Below, piece by piece: positions 42,088 through 47,578 of a stretch of 47,578 nucleotides of DNA. Each line of letters starts with the position of its first letter. Positions within the stretch are counted from its first letter, which is position 1. The stretch is taken from the NCBI GenBank assembly GCA_019695345.1, contig JAIBAE010000028.1, forward strand, positions 1-47,578. Reading direction: 5' to 3'. The position numbers and the translations under genes are program-made. The DNA comes from Bacteroidota bacterium. Its GTDB lineage: Bacteria; Bacteroidota; Ignavibacteria; Kapaibacteriales; NICIL-2. Below the pieces are notes generated by a model. That model saw only the letters and a list, made by a program, of their open reading frames with translations, did not search any database and was not told the DNA's origin.

Positions 42088-43257
42088 TTACAGCAATCCG
42101 CCTAACTTCTTTGCTATATTCCTCCAGTTAAGGATATGAATTGATTTATGCAATGTTAGTTCTTGTTTGCCATCGTAGAGAAGCATACCATTTTGGTTAT
42201 TACTTATTGTATTCCATTTACGCATTGGGATAAGGTGGCTTTCGTGAAATGTTTGTGCAGCCTTAATTTCAATAGGATATAGTGTACTTCCTGTATCAAG
42301 CAATATGTCAATTTCAATTCCTTTATTGTCTCGCCAATAATATAGCTGTGTAGTTGAGCCGGAATTATACTTTGCTTTAAGTATTTCCATAACAATATGA
42401 TTCTCGAACAATGCTCCACGAAAGTGAGAGTTATGAATTTCATTTTCTTGCCTAATGCCAAGAAGTGAACAGGCAACGCCCGTATCGTAAAAATAGAGTT
42501 TGGGTGTTTTTACTATGCGCTTATTGAAATTTTTATAGTGTGGCGGAAGTAGGTAAACAATGTAACTGCTTTGTAAAATACTTAACCATGCGTTAACTGT
42601 TTTTACATCTATCCCACATTCATTACTGAGTGCCGAAACAGAAAGTTGCTGACCAATTCTTCCGGCACATAACTGCAGAAATCGGTTAAACTGCATTGAG
42701 CTGTCGATGTTACGAAGTTGTTTTACATCGCGTTCTATGTATGTGCGTATATATGCAGGATACCATAGCTCAGGTTTACGTTGTTTATCGTATAGTTCGG
42801 GATAGCAGCCGTTTAACAAGAGTTGGTTAGTTGAGAATTCACCGGCATCGAATGATGCTATTTCGTGATGGGATAGCGGTAATAAATCAACGTATCCTAT
42901 TCTACCGGCTAACGATTGTGTTACTGATTGTTGTAATAAGAAATTATTACTGCCTGTAAGTATAAATAAACCTTCCTTTGTTGTTTCATCGAGTATTTGT
43001 TGCAGGTAACTAAATAATGCGGGAACCCGTTGTGCTTCATCAATGATTGCTCCGTTAGGGTATCTGTTAAAAAATGCTCGGGGGTCGGTTGTTGCCACAT
43101 ATTGTTCATCCGGATTTTCTAACGATACATACGGCTTCTTAGGGAATGCACTTTTAACTAATGTCGTTTTACCGCTTTGTCTGGGACCAACAACCGCTAA
43201 CGATCTGAACTCTCGACTGTACTGTTTAATTAGCTTTTCTGCAATACGTTTAATCAT
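42088..43257 (-). CDS. AAA ATPase with DUF4143 domain
   Basis: 389 aa from ATG 43257. Walker A VVGPRQSGKTTLVKSAFP, Walker B GAIIDEAQRVP, and sensor FILTGSNNFLL mark the AAA_14 domain (about residues 15-145). The rest is the DUF4143 region with a winged-helix-like segment (about 190-235) and a nuclease-like end, YYWRDNKGIEIDILLD...YPIEIKAA, carrying the D-(E/D)xK-type pattern of PD-(D/E)XK folds. These ATPases are widespread, often scattered in accessory regions; their function is unsettled. Its upstream boundary is a family A repeat. Confidence 0.87.
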   Translation of the reverse strand: MIKRIAEKLIKQYSREFRSLAVVGPRQSGKTTLVKSAFPKKPYVSLENPDEQYVATTDPRAFFNRYPNGAIIDEAQRVPALFSYLQQILDETTKEGLFILTGSNNFLLQQSVTQSLAGRIGYVDLLPLSHHEIASFDAGEFSTNQLLLNGCYPELYDKQRKPELWYPAYIRTYIERDVKQLRNIDSSMQFNRFLQLCAGRIGQQLSVSALSNECGIDVKTVNAWLSILQSSYIVYLLPPHYKNFNKRIVKTPKLYFYDTGVACSLLGIRQENEIHNSHFRGALFENHIVMEILKAKYNSGSTTQLYYWRDNKGIEIDILLDTGSTLYPIEIKAAQTFHESHLIPMRKWNTISNNQNGMLLYDGKQELTLHKSIHILNWRNIAKKLGGLL

Positions 43258-43334
43258 GTTATTGGCGTTTATTAATATACATTGGTACAAATATAGGAAT
43301 TAACTCCCTGATTTGTACCAGTGTATTGTTGCGC

Positions 43335-43400
43335 CGCACTACGTTTGGCTCGGACAGGGTTGCCGTGCAGGCGGATTGCTTCGGCAAAGGCGGGTTACCA
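43335..43400 (-). repeat. Intergenic repeat family A, reverse orientation, with a family C-like core
   Basis: ACTACGTTTGGCTCGGACAG resembles the core of family C (ACGTTTGGTGCGGAC at 1489), while GATTGCTTCGGCAAAGGCGG is the reverse complement of the family A head. This copy shows that the two families are probably related. It lies about 100 nt upstream of nadC. Confidence 0.75.
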
Positions 43401-43503
43401 TGTTATTACAAAGAGCACATCCTTTCTGCCTAAGATTTAACCTGCGCTTATTCCTATATTGCAGTTCAAAACAGTTACAACCAATTTTCTTATTATAATC
43501 ATC

Positions 43504-44367
43504 ATGCTTACATTATTACACGATGCCTCGGTTACACGCCTTATACAAATTGCCTTGCAAGAAGATATTGCCTCGGGCGATATAACATCGGAAACTACAA
43601 TACCGGAAACAGCACGGGCACGCGCTTCGTTTTTGTGTAAAGCCGATGGTGTTATCTGCGGGTTGCCAATTGGTGAGCTGGTGTTCCGCACACTATCGGA
43701 CGATGTAGCATGGACTGCCGTTGCAGAAGAAGGAAGCACCGTAACAAAAGGCACCGTAGTTGCCCGCGTGGAAGGAAGTGCCCACGCATTATTAGCAGGC
43801 GAGCGTACTGCCTTAAACTTTATGCAACGCATGAGCGGCGTTGCTACTATGGCTAACGCATTTGCCGCAGCCGTGCAAGGCACCAACGCCAAAATTTTAG
43901 ATACGCGTAAAACAATTCCCGGATGGCGCAGGTTAGATAAGTATGCATCGCAAGTAGGCGGTGCGGTAAACCACCGCATGGGGTTGTACGATATGATTAT
44001 GATTAAGGATAATCACATTGCCGCCGCAGGAAGCATTACCAAAGCTATCGGCGCCTGTGCAAACGTATTTGCCGAAGGTAAAGTTAAGATAGAAGTAGAA
44101 ACAACATCACTCAAGGATATTGAAGAAGTTCTTGCTTGTGGCGGCGTTCACCGTATAATGTTTGATAACTTTACGCCGGAGCTGATGCACAAAGCGGTTC
44201 AGCTTGTAAACGGCGCGTACGAAACCGAGGCATCGGGCGGAATAACATTAGATACTGTTCGTGCTTTTGCCGAAACCGGTGTGGACTATATTTCAACCGG
44301 TGCAATCACGCATTCGGCTAAGGCACTTGATATTTCTATGGATATTGCGCTGGCAATTATACCGTAG
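43504..44367 (+). CDS. nadC: Nicotinate-nucleotide pyrophosphorylase (carboxylating), quinolinate phosphoribosyltransferase
   Basis: 287 aa. It shows EDIASGDITSETT, ALNFMQRMSGVAT, the active-site KILDTRKTIPGWRRLDKYAS, VGGAVNHRMGLYDMIMIKDNHI, and IMFDNFTPE. It converts quinolinate and PRPP to nicotinate mononucleotide in de novo NAD synthesis. ATG 43504 matches the family start; 15 upstream residues in the frame are unsupported. nadA and nadB are not in the window. Confidence 0.96.
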   Translation: MLTLLHDASVTRLIQIALQEDIASGDITSETTIPETARARASFLCKADGVICGLPIGELVFRTLSDDVAWTAVAEEGSTVTKGTVVARVEGSAHALLAGERTALNFMQRMSGVATMANAFAAAVQGTNAKILDTRKTIPGWRRLDKYASQVGGAVNHRMGLYDMIMIKDNHIAAAGSITKAIGACANVFAEGKVKIEVETTSLKDIEEVLACGGVHRIMFDNFTPELMHKAVQLVNGAYETEASGGITLDTVRAFAETGVDYISTGAITHSAKALDISMDIALAIIP

Positions 44368-44374
44368 GTTATGC

Positions 44375-44443
44375 TTACGGTTCTTTCCCGCAAGGGTAAG
44401 ATTGTTGCTTGCACAACATTTGGCGCGGTTATGCGTTAGCAAA
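44375..44443 (+). repeat. Intergenic repeat family C, forward orientation
   Basis: TACGGTTCTTTCCCGCAAGG and GTAAG, then CACAACATTTGGCGCGGTTA and TGCGTTAGCAA. It fills most of the gap between nadC and the MFS gene, ending 30 nt before its start. Confidence 0.78.
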
Positions 44444-44473
44444 AAAAACTACTTTACCACAGAATACTACTTT

Positions 44474-45715
44474 ATGTCCGACGCTTACGGCGCACTGCGC
44501 ATCCCGGAGTTCCGTTATATTTTGCTTACCCGTTTATGTATCACGCTTGCTGTGCAAATTCAGTACGTTGCTATTGGTTGGCAGATTTACTCGCTAACGG
44601 GCGATAAACTTGCCCTTGGGCTAACCGGTTTAGCCGAAGCGTTGCCGTACATTGTGGTATCGTTGTTTAGCGGCTACGTTGCCGATACCTACAACCGTAA
44701 ATATGTGTATCAGTTTGCGCTGGTGCTTCAGTTTATTGGCTCGGTTGTTTTAGCGTTTATTGGTATGCAAGATTCGCACACCATTTTGCAACATGGGTTG
44801 CTTCCGTTTTACGTTGTAATTGGCATTGTTGGGTTTGCGCGCGGGTTTATGGGACCCTCGCTTGGAGCGTTGTGGGGCGAGATAGTTCCCCGCGAGTTGT
44901 ATGCTAATGCCGCAACGTGGAATGCAAATACATATAATGCAGGTTCTATTACGGGTCCGGCGTTGGGTGGTTTGCTTATGGGTTTTGCAGGCGAGAAAGT
45001 TTCGTACATGGTTGTATGCGGGTTAGTGGTACTTGCGTTTATACTTATCATGTTTGTACGTTCACGTCCGGTACAGCCGCACGCCAAGGGGGAATCGCTT
45101 GGCACTAAACTTACAGCGGGCTTACGGTTTGTATTTGGCAACCAAGTGCTTATAGGTGCAATGGCGTTGGATATGTTTGCCGTGTTGTTTGGCGGCGCGG
45201 TTGCCATGCTTCCGGCAATTGCTAAAGATGTACTGCATGTTGGCCCCGAAGGTATGGGATTACTACGTGCGGCAACGGCAATTGGCTCCATAGCAATGGG
45301 GTTGGTTGTTGCTTTTCATCCACCCGTTAAAAACACCGGATACAAGTTGTTATTATGCGTAGCAGGTTTTGGTGCGTGTATGGTTGGCTTTGCATACTCG
45401 GAGTATTATTGGCTTTCGTTTGTGTTGCTTGCGGCAAGTGGTGCATTTGATAACGTTAGCATGGTTATACGCGGAAGTATTGCGCAGTTACTTACGCCCG
45501 ATTCCATGCGCGGACGTGTATCGGCCGTTAACGGAATTTTTATTGGCAGTAGTAATGAGATTGGTGCATTTGAAAGCGGAGTTGCCGCGCGGTATCTTGG
45601 CTTACAACCATCTATTGTATTCGGCGGAATTATGACGCTTGTTGTAGTTGCAACAACATGGCTTATTGCCCCAACCTTGCGTACGTTTCACATTCAGCAA
45701 TCGCATCAGGAATAA
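44474..45715 (+). CDS. MFS transporter (EntS/MFS_3-like exporter)
   Basis: 413 aa with about 12 membrane helices. The N-terminal LRIPEFRYILLTRLCITLAVQIQYVAIGWQ and loop GYVADTYNRKYVY (the MFS loop 2-3 motif), and PSLGALWGEIVPRELYANAATWN, resemble the MFS_3/enterobactin-exporter group. The substrate is unknown. An open frame extends upstream to 44261 but overlaps nadC and the repeat; ATG 44474 gives the usual N-terminus. Confidence 0.9.
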   Translation: MSDAYGALRIPEFRYILLTRLCITLAVQIQYVAIGWQIYSLTGDKLALGLTGLAEALPYIVVSLFSGYVADTYNRKYVYQFALVLQFIGSVVLAFIGMQDSHTILQHGLLPFYVVIGIVGFARGFMGPSLGALWGEIVPRELYANAATWNANTYNAGSITGPALGGLLMGFAGEKVSYMVVCGLVVLAFILIMFVRSRPVQPHAKGESLGTKLTAGLRFVFGNQVLIGAMALDMFAVLFGGAVAMLPAIAKDVLHVGPEGMGLLRAATAIGSIAMGLVVAFHPPVKNTGYKLLLCVAGFGACMVGFAYSEYYWLSFVLLAASGAFDNVSMVIRGSIAQLLTPDSMRGRVSAVNGIFIGSSNEIGAFESGVAARYLGLQPSIVFGGIMTLVVVATTWLIAPTLRTFHIQQSHQE

Positions 45716-45721
45716 TAATCT

Positions 45722-45795
45722 GTTGCTATCGCATTGCCGCGCCGAGTGTTATACAAGTAACAACCTTATACTGCGGAAAAGAATCTCAACTATAC
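45722..45795 (-). repeat. Intergenic repeat family C, reverse orientation
   Basis: GTTGCTATCGCATTGCCGCG and CCGAGTGTTATACAAG, then CCTTATACTGCGGAAAAGAA. The core begins 7 nt after the MFS stop. Confidence 0.78.
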
Positions 45796-45817
45796 AACAA
45801 CGGTTATCGTGTTAATG

Positions 45818-45882
45818 TGAATTTCCCTCATCCCTTCCTTCTCCCATTGGGAGAAGGTGTCCACAGGACGATTGAGGGTTCA
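45818..45882 (+). repeat. Repeat family D, forward orientation
   Basis: TTCCCTCATCCCTTCCTTCT, then the inner palindrome TTCTCCCATTGGGAGAA, and the end GGACGATTGAGGGTTCAT. The outer CCCTCAT and TGAGGG segments are inverted. Related copies are at 37546 (intergenic) and 4964 (inside a cyclase gene). Confidence 0.78.
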
Positions 45883-45966
45883 TATAGGTACGAATGCCAT
45901 CTAAGTAAAACTTAGTGATAGGTTATTGTGCAACAGTTACCCGTTCCATTTTGTGACAGTTTTTTA

Positions 45967-46464
45967 TTACCCGACATTTAGTAAAACAACATATTGGTCG
46001 TCTGTCAATAACTCCAAGCTGCTTCTCAGTACTTTTATTCCTTCGATTTCTGCGTTTGCTAATTCTGGGTCATCATCTTCAGAAAAGTCTTTGTTAAATG
46101 CAATTAATTCGTCTACAGTATACTTGTCGGCAGATAATTGCACTAGATAATTTTGCTTATGGTGAAATGTTAAAATGAATATAGATGTCTGTCTATTGTG
46201 ACTAATTGCATTTGCAATTTCGTCATGTTCGCTTTTTAGTAAGTCAACTCCTTTTCTTTCCTCCAGAAACACTAGTAGATTCCCAAATATGTAACCCGAC
46301 CAGTTAAAGTCTGGAAGTTTTTTTGAATTAGCATTTAAATAGTCCCAATAGTTATCAATTGCTTTTTTACTAAATAATTTTTTCTGGACTTTAATTTCTG
46401 AGTTGTCTCGAAGGGCATTTAGCTTCGATGTCTCAATAAGTCTGAAGTCTGCAATTGCTGACAT
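45967..46464 (-). CDS. Hypothetical cytoplasmic protein
   Basis: 165 aa, no signal peptide or membrane segment. The N-terminal half is helical and basic (KVQKKLFSKKAIDNYWDYL). The second half has an acidic loop FNKDFSEDDDPELANAEIEG and a hydrophobic end. I do not recognise the family. AT-rich composition, the shared leader repeat just upstream (46481-46552) and family D and C repeats downstream suggest a mobile accessory gene. Confidence 0.7.
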   Translation of the reverse strand: MSAIADFRLIETSKLNALRDNSEIKVQKKLFSKKAIDNYWDYLNANSKKLPDFNWSGYIFGNLLVFLEERKGVDLLKSEHDEIANAISHNRQTSIFILTFHHKQNYLVQLSADKYTVDELIAFNKDFSEDDDPELANAEIEGIKVLRSSLELLTDDQYVVLLNVG

Positions 46465-46480
46465 ATACGTATTGATGGTT

Positions 46481-46552
46481 AGTTCTACGAATGCTCGTTT
46501 TCTTATTCACTCCAAACATAATAATCATTCTAATCACATCCTACACGGTTAA
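46481..46552 (-). repeat. Leader repeat shared with 36461-36531
   Basis: The minus-strand copy of the 72-nt leader described at 36461. It ends 17 nt before the start of the 165-residue protein gene, whereas the other copy is about 105 nt from its gene. Confidence 0.7.
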
Positions 46553-46603
46553 AGGTATGATGCGTTCTATCATGTTATACAATGCTTACTGCTTAGTCAG
46601 CAA

Positions 46604-47227
46604 CTATATTTCATTTAACAACGCTAACTCGGAATAGAGATTTGCTCTGGCTTGTTGTTCGAGTTTGGTATAGAAATGATCTGTTTTATAAATGCGATTC
46701 ATTGCTAAAAAGTGTTCTATAACTTTTGTTCTTCCGGGATAATATACTGAGTCAGGATAGATAGAGTACTCTTGCCTTATATTTTTACTATAAACCATGT
46801 ACGTTTCAGTGTCCTGCCCTAATATCGAAAGGTCGGCATCGGTAAAGTAGTTTGTATCAGTATTACCATCTGCGTTGTGTGTTTTAGTAGCCAGTATTTG
46901 AATCCTGCATTGTTCAATCATTGCTTCGGGTACAGATAACTGCTTCATTCGTTCTGCGGCTATCTCTGCGCTTTGCTCTTCGTTATCGGAGCGTTCAGGG
47001 TTATACACAACATCATGGTAATACAGTGTAAACAGTATTGTATTCCAATCAGTTATATGAGACTTGATTTCAGCAAGTTGTAATAATAAGTTATCTAAAT
47101 GTGTAAGTGTATGGTAGTATCTGTACTTGCCAGAGTAACTCTCTGTTATTTCATTCCACAGATTCTCAATCTGATTATTGTTGTTACTGTATTTGGATAC
47201 TAGCTCAATAAAGGTGGTGTGTAGCAT
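46604..47227 (-). CDS. HD-superfamily metal-dependent phosphohydrolase-like protein
   Basis: 207 aa from ATG 47227 (a longer frame to 47326 is unsupported). Predicted HD-domain features: RYYHTLTHLDNLL (first metal His and the conserved YHxxxH), LYYHDVVYNPERSDNEEQSA (the HD pair plus the NE..SA motif), and YFTDADLSILG (the distal Asp). Similar proteins are annotated as predicted metal-dependent HD superfamily phosphohydrolases; the substrate is unknown. Cytoplasmic. It lies upstream of the 165-residue gene on the same strand, but with a 140-bp gap containing the leader repeat. Confidence 0.85.
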   Translation of the reverse strand: MLHTTFIELVSKYSNNNNQIENLWNEITESYSGKYRYYHTLTHLDNLLLQLAEIKSHITDWNTILFTLYYHDVVYNPERSDNEEQSAEIAAERMKQLSVPEAMIEQCRIQILATKTHNADGNTDTNYFTDADLSILGQDTETYMVYSKNIRQEYSIYPDSVYYPGRTKVIEHFLAMNRIYKTDHFYTKLEQQARANLYSELALLNEI

Positions 47228-47333
47228 TGTTGTTCTTTGTAGTTTAGTCGTGACTTCATGTGTCTGCGAAAGGCATTGTGAGATTGCTGTAGTGTCAGGA
47301 GACACTTCGTTTAACTCCTGACACAACTATAAA

Positions 47334-47490
47334 GGTTTGCAGCTACCCGAAGGTGGCGATTTCGAAGCACTTCACTGTCAGCCAAGCACAAACTTTGATA
47401 GAAGCACAAAGCTTGATGTAAGCTCGGAACCCGCTTTTTTGCCAAACGCCAGTGCATGTTGCACAACTACAATTTAAAGACTAACTATGA
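47334..47490. other. Intergenic sequence resembling an accessory-cassette boundary
   Basis: CAGCCAAGCACAAACTTTGA is followed by AGCACAAAGCTTGATGTAAG, GGAACCCGCTTTTTTGCCAA and ACGCCAGTG. The AGCACAAA(C/G)(T/C)TTGAT unit occurs twice, 19 nt apart. From memory, strings like this separate accessory genes in Bacteroidota genomes; this could not be checked. I see nothing in the final 88 bases. Confidence 0.35.
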
Positions 47491-47578
47491 TATAACAACG
47501 TCAACCAATCAAAGAAGTACAATGCAGGCACAATACAATGCAAGGTCGTCATCCCCCACAACACAAACAATTCACTAC

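Noticed and set aside
44261..44473. N-terminal extension of the MFS transporter overlapping nadC
   Set aside because: The extension overlaps nadC out of frame and runs through a repeat; ATG 44474 gives the normal transporter start.

Overview
The window is a bacterial chromosome segment of low to moderate GC, dense with genes and free of rRNA, recognisable tRNA, CRISPR arrays or intact insertion sequences. Two proteins end in type IX secretion (T9SS) sorting domains. There are also many TPR proteins, class III cyclases, LamG and lectin proteins, and a FliW/CsrA pair. Together these point to a Gram-negative member of the Bacteroidota/Chlorobiota/Ignavibacteriota (FCB) group, possibly a Kapabacteria- or Ignavibacteria-like lineage. 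The placement is inferred from gene content only.

Layout. 0.2-3.0 kb: GDP-L-fucose synthase and a CreD-like membrane protein. 3.2-8.8 kb: three tandem, translationally linked TPR-adenylate cyclases. 9.1-12.8 kb: zinc-ribbon protein, DUF2071 protein, then on the minus strand an ECF sigma factor, an anti-sigma factor fused to an outer-membrane barrel, and a lipoprotein. 13.2-15.4 kb: MotB-like protein, FliW, CsrA and a response regulator. 15.9-22.7 kb: a giant TPR/DUF3857/transglutaminase protein, a T9SS-secreted S15-type hydrolase and a glycosyltransferase 9. 23.0-30.1 kb: two LamG lipoproteins, then a second ECF sigma factor, a membrane protein with an extracytoplasmic WD40 propeller, and a secreted WD40-lectin-T9SS protein whose propeller is a paralogue of the membrane one. 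30.2-32.9 kb (minus): FkbM methyltransferase, polysaccharide flippase, small secreted protein. 33.5-45.7 kb: housekeeping genes (mraY, coaD, phosphohexomutase, nadC, an MFS exporter) mixed with a Tat-exported phosphoesterase, a PagL-like barrel, a SET/ATP-grasp pair and an AAA/DUF4143 ATPase. 36.4-37.7 kb and 45.8-47.5 kb look like accessory cassettes sharing a 72-nt leader and a palindromic repeat.

The strongest candidates for new biology are: (1) the sigma / membrane-WD40 / secreted WD40-lectin locus at 25.6-30.1 kb, which looks like a surface-sensing circuit sharing one propeller; (2) the sigma / anti-sigma pair at 10.8-12.8 kb, where one polypeptide appears to span both membranes; (3) a large set of diverged intergenic repeats (families A and C, probably related). 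They flank genes in a fixed order and orientation, often start 4-14 nt after a stop codon, and form composite inverted modules of about 180-320 bp. A separate palindromic repeat (family D) appears to have been absorbed in frame into a cyclase gene.
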